Source: Raphanus sativus (Eukaryota; Streptophyta; Magnoliopsida; Brassicales; Brassicaceae). Taken from it: 64,000 nucleotides of DNA. This document shows, one piece after another, positions 11,765 through 24,648 of this stretch. A model generated the notes under the pieces. That model did not search any database. It was not told the DNA's origin and saw nothing but the letters and a program-made list of their open reading frames with translations. Where the stretch lies: assembly GCF_000801105.2 (NCBI RefSeq), contig NC_079511.1:21847792-21911791 (forward strand), given 5' to 3'. Position 1 is the first letter of the stretch, and the number at the start of each line of letters is the position of its first letter. The position numbers were made by a program, and so were the translations under genes.

Positions 11765-14700
11765 ATGAGTATAATCTCTGATTTCAACGACGACGAAAAA
11801 GGAATGGTCCTTGAGGGCCTGACCTTGAATGTGAAACAAATACAAGATGATTTGTTGAAAGAGATACTAACACTTAACTCAGGAACAGAGTATCTTCAAA
11901 ACTTCCTTCATGGAAGCTCTGCTAAAGAGATCTTTAAGAAGAAGTTACCAATAGTCACCTATAAAGATGTGAAACCTTTTTTTGATCGTGTCGCCAATGG
12001 AGATTCATCAGATATAATATCGGCCCTACCCCTTACAAATTTCTTCATGAGGTAAAATAAGAGCTAGCTGGTCCTAGAGTTCCTTGCTTTTTTTGTGTTA
12101 GTAATTGCTTTGAAACTGCTATTGTAGTTCGGGAACTTCTGGAGGCGCAAACAAATTACTACCATCGAATAACAAGTTTTTGGATGGCTATGCATTCATT
12201 AATGATCTGCTCGTGCACGTTATAAGCAAGTAAGTGCATAGCATTTTACTGTATATATATGTTGATACTAAAAGTCAGATTTATGAATGATGATAAGTCA
12301 ATTTGGACATTTGAACGGGTTTCGGTCGGTTATTGATCCAATGAAAGTTTGTGAAAAATAACATTTTGTGAAACAGTATTACTAACTTTACGATGGCGGA
12401 TAAGAACAAGAACTCAGCTCAATCTAGGGATTTTAATTGAAATCACTAAAAACCTACTATTTGAAAAAGATGAATTTAATCGAATCTCTTTCATGGTTTT
12501 TCGAAGAAGATGAATTGAATTAAATTTCTCTCAAAATATAAAGCAAAAGTTAGTTTATTAATTATGAAAAGTGTGCCTTACAAAAGCTATAAAATAGTTC
12601 TTTATATAGAACTCTTAAACCGTCATTAAAATCCTTAAGCTAATAGATAAAGGCAAAGCACAAAAGCCATAAGTAAAAAAGAAATTATAAAAAGGAAAAT
12701 TGTCGTTAAACTCTAGAATGCTCCTGCACAGGTTCCTCGGGGTGAAGACGATTTGACCTCGAATCGAAAGTCTGATCCAGCGGGAAATAGCGTGAAAGGT
12801 ACTTCACATTAAAAACGTCAGATGTAGTGATATCTGAAGGAAGGCGCAAGCGATATGCATTGTCGTTGATACGTTCGAGAACTTCCAAAAGGAACAATCT
12901 TCTTAGCTTTAAGTTTATTGTAGGCATGAGCAGGCATATGATATCTTGTCAAAACTGCCCACATTAGTCACCCACTTCAAGACGAGGCGTCGCCGGTGAG
13001 CATCGGTGGCAGCTTTGTATTTCATTACTGATGCTTCCAAGTTTATCTTTGTCATTGCATGGGTCTCAACAATCTGCTCCACAAATTTTTCTGCGCATCC
13101 ATGAAGACAAACTCAGTCTGGTAATGTGGACAAGTCTGGTGGCGCACGAGGAACCATCCCATAAATAATCTGAAACAGAATGAAGTTAGAGTTGCGGTTA
13201 ACGACATGGTTGTGGGCTAATTCAGCTTGAGGAAGCGTTGAATCCCACAACTTAATAGAAGTTCCCACTAGTCTGTGTAAAAAATGACCAAGAGACCGAT
13301 TAGTAACCTCGGTTTGTCCATTGTTTTGTGGGTGATAAGCGGAACTCATGTCGAGACTTGTATCAAGGAGTTTCCACAAAGAACGCCAAAAGTGTCCCAG
13401 AAAACGAGAGTCACGATCGGAGACAATTGAAGTGGCAAGCCGTGGAGGTGGTAGATCTCGCGGAAAAACAATGTGATAACTTAAACTGCATTTGTCGTTC
13501 GTTTGCATGGAATGAAGTGAACCATTTTAGAAAAACGATCGACCACCACAAAGATAGAATCAAACCCTTCTGCGTACGCGGCAGTCCTATGACAAAATCC
13601 ATACTGATATCTGTCCATGGCTGAGATGGTATAGGAAGAGGAAGATATAATCCCGCATTCGAAGATGTTCCTTTTGCCGTGTGACAAGTGATACAACGTT
13701 CAACAAAGTGCTGGACGTCGCGGCGTAAGTGATGGAAAAAAATACGCTGTAGAGACTAGGTGCAATGTTAGATCTCGGCGGATGTGACATTCCTTATGAA
13801 GTTCGAGGATAAGCTGCAGAAGGAGACTGTAGTCTGGAATGCAGAGTTTATTGTCTTGAAATAGGAAGCCATCGTGGAGAGAGTATGGTGAAGCGGATCC
13901 AGCTGTAATTGCTATCCATATCGGACCGAAAATGGGTCTGAAGGATAAAAGTCAGCGACAAACTAAAGCCCGGAACCGATGCATGGAGTATTGACAACAA
14001 AGAGAGGCGACTGCTGAGAGCATCTGCTACATGATTGCTATCCAGACGTATGTTTAATAACAAAACTTGAACTATTGCAGGTATGCAATCCAGGATGCAT
14101 GGCGAGAAAACCTTGTATTGTGTGCTGAGATGTTTGAATGCGTCGTGGTCGGTGTAAAAAACAAATTCCTTGTGAAACAAGTAGTGTCGCCAATGTTTGA
14201 TATCCTGAACTATCGCATAGAACTCAATGTCATATGTGCAGTAACGAAAGTGAGCGCCAAAGATCTCTTCACTAAAGAATGAAATGGGTCGGCTTTTTGA
14301 CTGAGAACAGCTCCAATTCCTGTCTTTGATGCATCGCAGTGGAGTTCGAAGACTGTGGTGAAATTTGTAAATGCCAAGACCGAGGAAGTACTAAGCTTGT
14401 TCTTGACTTCGTTGAATTCTTTGGTTGCAGTCTGAGACCACGAGAGAAGGTGCCATCTCAAAGAGAGTCGGTAAGCGAAGCCATTATAGCACTGAACTGA
14501 GGGACGAAACGATGGTAAAAAGATGCTAAACTATGGAAGCTCCGTGCTTCAGAGACTGTGTGTGGTTATGGCCATGATTTTATGGCAGCGATTTTAGCCA
14601 GATCGACGGTAAGACCATCGGCAGAGACAATATATCCCAAAAAGTGAACCTGTTCTGAACTAAATGCACATTTCTTTAATGTTGCAAAGATTTTGTCATG

Positions 14701-17700
14701 GCGTAAGAAGAGGAGGACTTCCCGGAGATATGACATATGATCGTCCATGTTCAAGCTAAAGATGAGTATGTCATCAAAGTAGACGACTACGAATTTGCCG
14801 ATGAATGGTCGTAGTGCCTGATTCATGACTCTCATAAATGTGCTGGGTGCATTTGATAATCCAAAAGGCATTACCATCCATTCAAAAAGGCCTTCGCGTT
14901 GTTTTGAAAGATGTTTTCAACTCATCTCCTTGGTGGATACGAACCGCTTTAAGTCAAGTTTAGAGAAAATGATGAGGGAATGATAAAATATCTAGGAATC
15001 ACTGAAGACATCAGTAGCTCCAAGTGTAAGTTGTTCGCTTTTCTTAAAGATAAATTAATGCATCGAGTTAATGGATTGATGGGTAGATGGCTTTTGAAAG
15101 GAAGAAAGGAGATCTTAATTAAATATATAATGCTTGCTCTTCCAAATTATGTTATGTCTACATTCATGCTCCCTTTGGATATATGTGAAAATCTCGCCAG
15201 TGCCACTACACAATTTTGATGGAGTTTGAATCCGCCCAAAAGAGGAATCTATTGGGCTAAATGGGAAAAACTTTGTTTACCTAGAGAAGAAAGGGGGTTG
15301 AATTCTATTTAATCCATGAGTTTAACATGGCTCTGCTAGGAAAAAAGTTGTGGTGATTAGTTTAATATCCTGACTCACTAGTGGCCGAGTGTTGAAATGA
15401 AGGTATTATCTTATATGGCCATTGGGTGCAGGACATGTGGCAGTAACAAGGAATTTGAATCGACGTAATATCCATTGTGACAACTATTTCCCAAGATGTG
15501 AGGAACCTGAAGAATCGGTTACACATGCCATCTTTGAGTGTCCACCAGCAATACAAGTTTGGTCTCTTTCGGATACACCGTCAAGCCCTGATACTTTCCC
15601 ATCATCGAGCATCTATACAAACATGGATTATCTTTTCTGGAGAAAGAACAGTATCATGGAACGTGAATTAGATAGGGATCTTTATCCCTGTATAATCTGG
15701 TATATTTGGAAGGCATGAAATGACAAACTCTTCCAAAGAATATACAGAGATCCATTGGAATTAGTTCGTTATGGAGAGAGTGAGTGCCAAGCTTGGTTCA
15801 ACGCTAACGAGACAACCACACCAGGCCCACAAGAACATAGTATAGCAGAGACTCAAATCCTAAGCTTGGGCAATATTTGCATGGTGGACGGATCATGGAC
15901 TTCCACATCTCAGTTTAGCGGTTGCAGATAGGCTTGGATGGACAGCTTAGGGAAAGTACAACTTATTGGGACAAAGAATTATAGACGGCGGGAGTCAGCC
16001 TTACATTCAGAAGTGGAAGCACTAAATTGGGTGTTGGAGAGCATGCTCCAGCATTCTACATGTCAGAGCTTTTGGACGGACTATAAGTATTTGATTGCGA
16101 TAATAAAAGAGTCTCATGCCTGGCCAAGCTTTGCAACTGAATTGGAGAAGATAAAGACTGTTGATATTATTCCCAAACTTCAAAATCACTTATGTTCCTC
16201 GAGCACAAAATGGATTGTTGGACTCTTTAGCTAGGATTACAAAGTCTTTTCATAAAGATCTCTATTTCATTGGTTGTTATATTCCAGTCTGGTTACGCAT
16301 GCCACCTCAAATTTGAGTAAGAGAATAGTCGTTTGATGTCAAAAAATGTATATACGTTTTTTGGCTAATTATTTAGAGATAACTAAGCGATCTCTTGCGT
16401 TTATGAACATATATAAACGTTTACAAAATACTAATTTATAATAACTGATACATATTTTTAAAAATTTAAGTTATTTTGTAATGTTATGTACGATAAGTAA
16501 ATTAATATGTATTAGTATTATTATGTTCACATCTTAATTAGATATGTGATATCAAGTATAATATTTTGCATTAGTTCAAATATTTGTTTTTTTTTGTATG
16601 CTGGTGTCAACAAATAATAATTTTGCTAAACTCATTCAAATATTATCATTTACCATCAAACCTAATAAATCAACTATGATCATAATAATACCTCTTTTTT
16701 TATCATAATAATACCTCACTAGTGATATACTACCAACTATTAGGTTTCTCCAACCATAACACTATTTTAATTTCTTGCACACAGTTTTTATGTTTGTTTA
16801 GTGTTTTTTGGGTAATTTTATGTATTTTAAATAAATTTTATGTATTTAAATTTATTTTATATATTACATTAATTAATAACATTAAGTAAAATTTAGAAAA
16901 TATATAAAAATTATGATAAATAAATTTAATATCATAGTTACATAAACGTGAATTTTATTTGTAATTTTGTAGAAGTAAATATAATAAATTAAAATACATA
17001 AAACAATAAAAGAAATTCAATAAAAAAAGTTTTCCCGTAGCTACAGTGGCACTTACACTATACTGATTATCCACAGAAACCCATTTGTGTTTCTTAAGGA
17101 TTATTTAAGTATATAAATGTACTTTAGTAGACTTCAGAACTTTACTTAAGAAACTATTGGAATTTGTACCTCCAATGGAAGTTTCTTAATCAAGGATTCT
17201 TAAAACAAAAAAAATTCTAACCACAACCTAACTCAAACAAGCATATTCAAACCAGGCAAACAATCCTAAGTCCTAACAAAAGGGGGACAAGTAAACGTGG
17301 CTGTCCAGACTAAACCTACACCACCAATGCCAACTGTGAGAAGCTGTAGCTTATTCTTCAGCTGCAGAAAAACAGTCCCGAAGTCGACGAGGGCCAATGA
17401 TGCCAATGATTCGCTAATGAGGAGGTACCTTGAAATATTGTTCCCTGGATTGAGCAGCCAACATGGAAACATTACATATATGATTTTCTGAGCAAGAACA
17501 TAGCATATAAGAACAATGTAAGAAACTTTGAACTCACATGCGGAAGCAAATCAAAGCATATCAAAAAACTGATACAATATAAACCTGCTTTTGATTAAGA
17601 GGAAGCTTCCATTCAGTGTTGAGCTTCTTTAAGAGATAAGCAAAAGCTTGTCCTTTTTCACTTCTTGGAACTTCAATGAAAAAGCTAACCTCGTTTGATC

Positions 17701-20700
17701 TCTGATCACATTCTCTCTGCATCAAGTGACTGCAATTTGGTCGCTTAACATAAGAGTATATAACAAGTGGCTGCAATTATGTTAATTGGTGTTGATGTAT
17801 AAAATATGAGTCGCTCCAAAAACCCACTTACAACGAACAAACGCAAGATACTCAGGTATGTTATGTTCGATCGAATCCTCATCATACCTCCGCTCCTGAA
17901 ACAAAATCAATACCAAATGAACAAACTTTCATCATCACTGTAATCTCAGTACAACTAAAAATTCAGATTAAAAAAATAAAGAACAGAAAAGAAAAGAAAA
18001 GAAACGAATTGTGTGGTTCTAATAAAAGTCAAAACTTTTATCATCTCCTAGGTCTCGATCAAACAGAAACAAACGTGAACAAGGATCCTGAGGAAGGAGA
18101 GTGAAGAAGAAACCTGGTTTCTGGGGCTTTCCATCAATCCATTTTTTTTTTTTTGCTAAAATCCATCAATCCATTTGGAGAGGGAGAAGTGAACTTTTTA
18201 GCGATTGATTATGTTATGTACGTCATCCCCGCCGCTCTCCAGAACGGAACCGCCGCTCTCCAGAACGGAACCGCCGCGCTCTATGCCCTCTCCGATGTTG
18301 CTCTTTCTTTTTTATCGATCGAGACGATGAGATTGAGAAGAACATCGACAGAAGCAGAGATCACGACAGAAGCCGAGAACAGGAAGAAAGAAACAAATAA
18401 AGTTATGAAAGAAAGAAAAATTAAAAATCATAAAATTATTTCTACCTTTGCTCCCAAGCTGACACGTGCCTTCAGAAACCCCTTTGCAAACGGTTCAGAA
18501 AGTCGCCAATAAAGGATCGGTTACACCCAATTAATTTCTTTCTGATTTAATTAAATGAGCCATTATCACTAAAAACCATCAACAGAAACTGCGATAAGAC
18601 TGCTCTTAGAGCATCTTTAATGGGATAAGTGGAGAGATATATCTTAAATGTGAAAAATTAATAAAATAAAGTAAAAAATGAAATTTAGTGTCATGTCACC
18701 CTAATAATCTCACCAAAACACTTCTTGTGGAAGACCTTGAGATACACATCTCTGATCACTATTTCAATTTTTTCCTTTTATTATATTGTTCTAAGATGTG
18801 TTGAAATATACCAATAAAGATGCTCTTAGTGTAACACCGTTGAAAAAGAGCAAAACACTATAATACTGCTGAGTATACAGTCATAATGGAGAAAAAAAGT
18901 CATATTTTGCACTATAACGGCGTTTTCTCATCTTTCTTGGAGATACCCTTAACAATAAATCTATCAATCAATAATCAATCTATTATCATTTAACCAATAC
19001 ATATATCACACTAATCTATACTATATAAAAGTTGAGGCTATAAACCATTGAGAACGTCCACGTAAGATTTTAAACAATCAATTAAAATATGAAAAATCAG
19101 CAACTAAATTTATTATTTTCTTAAAAAGTTAATATTTACAAAAAATTATTTATTTAAAACTAAATTAATAATATATATAACATAAACTAACCAAATAAAT
19201 ATTAACATTTAACAACTTATTTAAATAAATGGTAACTGTTATAGAAAAATGGAAAATCAAAGAAAAAAGTAATAGTAACAAAAAAAATTACATCTTTTCA
19301 GATATAATAAATCTAAAATTCATTTTATACCAAAATAAAATAGAAAATTAGTGCTAAAGTATTCAAAGTATAAAAATAAATTATTTTATTATTTTAAAAT
19401 GTTAATATCTCCAAAAAAATAAAATAAAACGAAATTAATATTATATATAACTTAAAATATTTAAAATAAATATTAAAATTTGAAAACTTTCTTAAAATGT
19501 TATTTATTATAGTAAAATGGAAAATGAAAAGCATAATAGTAATATTAACAAAAAATTCTTCTTCTTATAATATGTTGAGGCTATAAGCCATTATAAATAT
19601 TTCTTCTTATAATATGTTGAGGCTATAAGCCATTATAAATATGATTTGAAATCACCAATTATAATATGCTAAATAGTTATTTTAGTTTACAATTTTTAAA
19701 ATGTCAAAATTTCCAAATACTAATTTTCCAAAATAAAATAGAGATCTATACAAATATGGTTACCAATAAAAAACAAATCCAATAAAACTCAATTTAGCAT
19801 AATTATCTTCAAAAACATAAAATATATATTTTAAAATAAAAATTAAACATATAATAATCTAAATCACATTGAATTTTGAATTACATATAAATAACATAAA
19901 TTAACGATTTTCTAATCTATATATATATATATATTATATATATATATATATATATAATTTTGTTTTGGGAAATTAACCTTTTAATAATAAAATACAAAAC
20001 TTTTTAATTGAAGCTATAGGAAGTGAAAATTAGAAGTGAAAATTATACGACAAATCATAGGATTTAAAACCACCAATCATATTATGAGAAATCACATTTT
20101 AGTTTATTATTTCTAAAATTATCAATACTACCAGAAACCATTTATTTCAAAATAAAACTTTAATAGCACTACAATATTTTTGGACAAATTGTTTTTTTAG
20201 AAATTATAATAAAAATTTTCATTAATCTAATCAAATAGTTTTTTATTTGAAATAAACCTAATGATATTTATAATCTACAAGATTTTTTTAAAAAATAAGG
20301 TACAGAGTGATTTTTCATAAGTATTTAATGTAATTCATCAGTAAAAATTATAGGATCCATACGTATGAAACTTTATTAAAGTAATCAACAAAACATATAC
20401 AATAAAAATAATTTAACACGAGTTTGTCAAAGAAAAATATTTGAAGAATTAATAAAATATATGAAAACATAAAAAATCTAAAGAGGTTCACTAAATAAAT
20501 TAGTTGAAATTAATATTATTATTTTCAAATAATATTGGCATTAGAGTATAGTCACAGTGACAAGAAAATAAATAAATATAGAGTATATTCATTTTACATT
20601 CGTCAGTAAAAATTATATTATCTAAGAAATATTAATCAATAAAATAGAAACAATGAAATTGTGACAAAATTCTAAACAATAAAAAATACATGTGAGATAA

Positions 20701-22669
20701 TAAAACATCATAGTCCCGAGATCAATAATACCCTAACTAGATTAAGTAGAAGATATATCTAATATTTATATATTAGATATGCATTTCAAATAAGTAAATA
20801 AGAATATTTTAAATATATATGCACACAATAAGTATACAAAGATAAATTCGAAATTGTGCATATGGATTAATTATTTATGTTATTCAAAAAATGATAGATA
20901 CAAACTTATAATAAATTATTTATACTGGTATAGTATTAGTTAATACGCATTAAAGAATTTTTTTTTCTAATTATGATTAAGATAAATACTTTTACAAACA
21001 CACATATATTTACATATACAAGGCAAATGATACCTAAATATATAAAAAAGATACCTAAATATTAATTGTTTAAAATGTATAATTATTATATGATTTCACA
21101 GAAAATGTAATTAAAACCATATACAAGTTATTTTGATATTATTATGAAACTAAAATATTTTTATTAAAATACACTCGCGCGTAGCGCAAATTGAAAATCT
21201 AGTATATACTAGTAATTATTATACTAGTTTGCTAGTCTCTCTCAAACATCTCTACCAAATCAGAAAATAAGTCCACGATTTAATATATTAAATCTGTTTT
21301 TATTATTATGTTTAGGCATGTGGAAGGTGTGGATAAAGGAAAAGGGATGGTATTTCACTTAACCGGTCACGAGACCAGAACCCCAGGTGGCTTACCCATT
21401 GAGCCCGGAACAAGTTGGTACTTGAAGAGTGACTATTTCAAGAATCGACCATCTAATTGGTTTTACTCTTATACAAGTCCTGATGAAATTATGTTAGGCA
21501 GTGACCTCAAGCAAAACCTTCATTGCCATTTGCTATGTGGTCTTGTCCAAAGAGACGAGGTCGTGAGAATTAGTTCCACATATGCTTCAGGTATGGTCCG
21601 AGTAATCAAAGTTCTCGAAGATTCTTGGAAGGAGCTGTGTTCAAATATCCGATCAGGTCATCTCAGCGAGTGGATCACCGACTCTGGTTGTCGAAATGCT
21701 GTTTCTATGGTTCTTGGAGGTCAGCCCCGTCCCAAATTATCAGACGAGATTGAAAATATATGCAGCCAGAAATCCTGGGAAGGTATAATGAAAAGATTAT
21801 GGCCAAAAACCAAATACATTGAAGCTATTGTTACAGGTTCAATGGTACAATATATTCCTACGTTGGAACACTACTGCAGTGACCTGCCTCTTGTCTCAAC
21901 AACTTATGCTTCGTCCGAGTCAATCATCGGTATTAATATCTACCCTTTGTGTGAGCCTGAAGACATCTCTTACACACTCATGCCCAACATATCTTACTTT
22001 GAGTTTATACCAGTAGAGGGAGACATTGTTGATGTTGTGGACTTGGCGGACGTCAAACTCGGCTCTTCTTATAAGTTACTGGTCACGAACTTGTGGGGTT
22101 TGTATAGAATGAGAATCGGAGATATTGTAAAGGTGACTGGATTCCACAACAAAGCACCTCAGTTTAGGTTTCTAGGAAGAGAGAACGCCTTGTTAAGCAT
22201 TGACACGGACCGGACAAATGAAGAATACTTGTTCAAGGCGCTAAATCGAGCAAAGCTGGTTCTTAAGTCATCAGATCTTAGGCTTGTAGATTTCACCAGC
22301 TATGCTGATGTCTCCAGTAGTGCTCCGGGTCACTATGTGATATATTGGGAAGTAAATGTTATAAACGAAGACATGAAGAACCTCGAGTTCGATCAGAAGA
22401 CATTCTTGGAATGTTGTTCAGTAATGGAGGATTCGTTTGACGATGAATACAGGTACTGTCGGTCTAACGAATTTGTTGGGCCTCTCGAGATAAGAGTAGT
22501 GAACGATGGGACGTTCGATTCTCTTATGAACTTGTCCATCTCAAAGGGTACTTCGGTTACGCAATACAAGACTCCAACATGCATCACTTCTGAAAAGGGC
22601 TTACAAGTATTGGAGAAAAATGTGGTTGCTAGATTCTTCAGTACACTAAGTGCATCTCATTTTGCTTAA
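11765..22669 (+). CDS. GH3-family acyl-acid-amido synthetase, three exons with a 9.1-kb intron
   Basis: GH3 enzymes adenylate acyl acids (jasmonate, auxin, benzoates) and join them to amino acids in the cytosol. Exons: 11765-12051, 12128-12229, 21316-22669, with GT/AG borders and matching phases, giving 580 aa; the family is about 575-610. Motif I ([10 protein letters not shown]) spans the exon 1/2 junction at about residue 96, motif II (YASSES) is near 325 and motif III (YRMRIGD) near 391, all required for ATP/AMP binding. The first ATG gives the full family N-terminus. Intron 2 (12230-21315) is full of transposons on both strands. The protein resembles the Brassicaceae-expanded GH3 group that includes PBS3/GH3.12, from memory, so its substrate is uncertain. 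No stop or frameshift is seen, but splicing across the intron is unproven. Confidence 0.88.
12706..14976 (-). mobile_element. Ty3/Gypsy pol remnant in GH3 intron 2
   Basis: Read on the minus strand, the domains run from high to low coordinates. Reverse transcriptase is at 14976-14566 ([24 protein letters not shown]). An RNase H segment is at about 14461-13850 ([18 protein letters not shown]). Integrase is at about 13620-13113 ([31 protein letters not shown]). A C-terminal tail is at 12927-12706 ([13 protein letters not shown]). Several frame breaks separate these pieces. Gag, protease and the first part of RT are missing: the homology stops abruptly at about 14976 where a LINE begins. No LTR was recognised. 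It is dead and lies antisense to GH3. Confidence 0.88.
14978..16318 (+). mobile_element. Degenerate, 5'-truncated LINE in GH3 intron 2
   Basis: Plus-strand fragments match LINE ORF2 in order: the segment after RT ([28 protein letters not shown]) at 14980-15220, a zinc-binding segment ([14 protein letters not shown]...FECPPA) at about 15477-15550, and an RNase H-like end ([18 protein letters not shown]) at about 15880-16230. Multiple stops and frame changes, plus a large deletion between the first two blocks, make it a relic. Its left edge abuts the Gypsy RT remnant exactly where that one ends. Confidence 0.82.
16319..17265. other. AT-rich noncoding part of GH3 intron 2
   Basis: The stretch has long A/T runs, no recognisable reading frame and no clear terminal repeats. 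Confidence 0.6.
17266..17910 (-). pseudogene. Antisense gene-like fragment inside GH3 intron 2, unidentified
   Basis: Two minus-strand frames have the look of real exons. The one at about 17721-17585 ([19 protein letters not shown]) is bounded by an AG before it and a GT after it. The other, about 17472-17290, holds a hydrophobic run ([14 protein letters not shown]) suggesting a membrane segment. A third possible exon sits at about 17898-17853 with a strong GTAAGT donor. I cannot join all three in one phase with certainty and do not recognise the family. It may be a captured gene fragment or a small nested gene. Confidence 0.4.
18231..18272 (+). repeat. 21-bp tandem duplication
   Basis: There are two adjacent copies of GCCGCTCTCCAGAACGGAACC, in an unusually GC-rich patch of the GH3 intron just upstream (on the minus strand) of the antisense gene-like fragment. 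Confidence 0.75.
18609..18825. mobile_element. Tourist-like MITE (PIF/Harbinger), TTA target duplication
   Basis: The 217-bp element has terminal inverted repeats GAGCATCTTTAATGGG and CCAATAAAGATGCTC and is flanked by TTA at 18606-18608 and 18826-18828. The 3-bp TTA duplication and GAGCATCT-type ends are typical of Tourist elements. It is non-coding. Confidence 0.85.
19015..21202 (+). mobile_element. Non-autonomous Helitron in GH3 intron 2
   Basis: The 5' end TCTATACTATATAAAAG follows a host A (19014). The 3' end has a short GC-rich hairpin (GCGCGTAGCGC) then TTGAAAAT and CTAG at 21199-21202 before a host T. Its 2,188 bp hold no Rep/helicase frame. Inside is a 47-bp tandem repeat (about 19563-19640) around TATGTTGAGGCTATAAGCC, and part of that repeat also occurs near the Helitron 5' end. 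It stops only 113 bp before GH3 exon 3. Confidence 0.82.
19920..19957. repeat. TA microsatellite
   Basis: This is a run of TA dinucleotides with one internal break, inside the Helitron. Confidence 0.85.
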
Positions 22670-22919
22670 GCCATGATATGGTCCCAAGAAACTGGGAAGA
22701 AATGCGTGTGTTTTATTTGTATTATCTTGTTTTTTTTTTCTTACTATTTTGACTATTTTACTTGTTGCTTCATTAATAACAGACGTGATTTGGTATGAAA
22801 CTTAATGCTTTAAGAGTTTCTCGAATTATTATTTTAGTTCTCTCTCATTATCTTCGTTTTACTTACTTTTTTTTTGAATTTCATTTTCTAAAAATACAAT
22901 ATTCTATAGCTTAAAACGA

Positions 22920-24168
22920 TCCTCACGTGTATGGAATTTCATTTGTATCTGATGAAACACGATTGGAGCTTGCGGCAGTAGTGGTTGATACCGTTACAAG
23001 AGGTGAAGATAGGCTATTTTGGGGGCAAACAAATAATGGGCAATTCACTGTAAAATCAGTCTATGATTTGATCACACAGGATGATGTACCAGGACCACAC
23101 ATGCATGGGGGAGCTTTTCAGAAGTATGTGGCATGTTCTGGCTCCTGAGAGAGTGAGAATATTTTTCTGGTTAGTAGGACACAGAGCAATCATGACAAAC
23201 GCAGAGCGATTCAAAAGACATGTTAGTGGAACTGATGTGTGCCAGGTCTGCAAGGGAGAAATAGAGACGATTCTACACGTTCTTAGAGATTGTCCAGCAA
23301 TGAGAGGAATATGGGAGCGACTTGTCCCAGTGGTGAAGAGATACTCTTTTTCTCAATGCCTTTACTTGAGTAGCTCTATGTGAATTTGAGGGAGAATGGA
23401 GACGGGAGAGGAATTCCGTGGTCTACAAGCTTCGCTGTAGCGGTGTGGTGGGGCTGGAAGTGGAGATGTGGGAATGTGTTTGGGGAGAATAAACTTTGGA
23501 GGGACAGAGTTGGCTTCTTACGGAACTTAGCTAAGGAAGTGATGGTAGCTAATAAGATTGAGAAAGGACGAGGGAACCCGAGAAATAGGACTGAAATCCT
23601 AGTGAAGTGGACCGCTCCTCCAGCAGGTTGGATGAAGATGAACACAGATGGGGCTTCACATGGAAACCCGGGACCAGCAGCCGTGGGAGGAGTAATGCGA
23701 AATGATGAAGGCGAGTGGTGTGGGGGTTTTGCTGTTACCATAGGACGATGTGGAGATTTGTTGGCTGAGCTATGGGGAGTGTACTATGGTCTTGTGGTCG
23801 CTTGGGAGAAGGAGATTAGGAGGCTGGAGATAGAAGTGGTTTCAAAGGAGGTGGTTAATTTTCTTACGACAGGGATTGGAGGTATGCATCCGTTGTCTTT
23901 CCTGGTACGGCTTTGCCATGGCTTTATTTCGAGGGACTAGTTAGCCCGTTTTGTTCACGTGTATAGGGAAGCTAACCGCTTAGCTGATGGGTTAGCTAAC
24001 CTTGCTTTTTCTCTTGCTTTCATAGTTTTGAGACTATACCTGTTGAGGTTACTGATGTAATGCAAGAGGATGTTGTTGGACCTCCACGGCCATGACTAAC
24101 TCATGTGTAGACTGAAGTTTTTAGTTTGAATAATAAATGGGAGCTTGCTCTTGTTTTTCTACCAAAAA
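22920..24168 (+). mobile_element. 5'-truncated LINE downstream of GH3
   Basis: The plus-strand coding remnant begins in the segment before the zinc-binding region (EDRLFWGQTNNGQFTVKS), then ERVRIFFWLVGHRA and CQVCKGEIETILHVLRDC near 23240-23300. After a frame change comes an RNase H domain with the catalytic start MNTDGASHGNPGPAAVGGV near 23635-23695, and AELWGVYYGL. A stop at 23938 interrupts it before FVHVYREANRLADGLAN. The 3' tail ends in ACCAAAAAAA at about 24168. It is of a different subfamily from the LINE at 1-3102. Confidence 0.85.
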
Positions 24169-24296
24169 AATGTGTAGGGAGAAAAAGCCTTTGATTAGAT
24201 CTTCGAAACTTCGTAGGAACAAGTTTATTTTTTCTTGTTGAACAGAAGATAATATAATGTTTCAAAAATTAATTACAATATATATGTTTGTGTATA

Positions 24297-24299
<3 letters not shown>

Positions 24300-24331
<32 letters not shown>
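24300..24331. repeat. TA microsatellite
   Basis: This is an uninterrupted TA run between the LINE and the Copia element. Confidence 0.85.
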
Positions 24332-24335
<4 letters not shown>

Positions 24336-24648
24336 TTTTTAAAAATACACTATATAGGGAGGAATTACACAAACTAACAAAGTTCAGTTGAGAATATTTA
24401 AGAACTAGCAATAAGAGTGTCTGTAGGGTATTGATACAACTTTTTTTTGTTATACATCCACAGCCACCATCTCATTCTCATATCATATATGATACTAGTT
24501 AAATTCACACTATTTTACATGTTTGCTAAGCGTCTATTTAAAAAACTAGGAAATAATTTAGAAGGATATATAGATAGATGAACATAATTAGATGATCATT
24601 TTAGCAAAAATAAAAAAAAGAAGATTGTAGTATTGGTATTCATCACCA

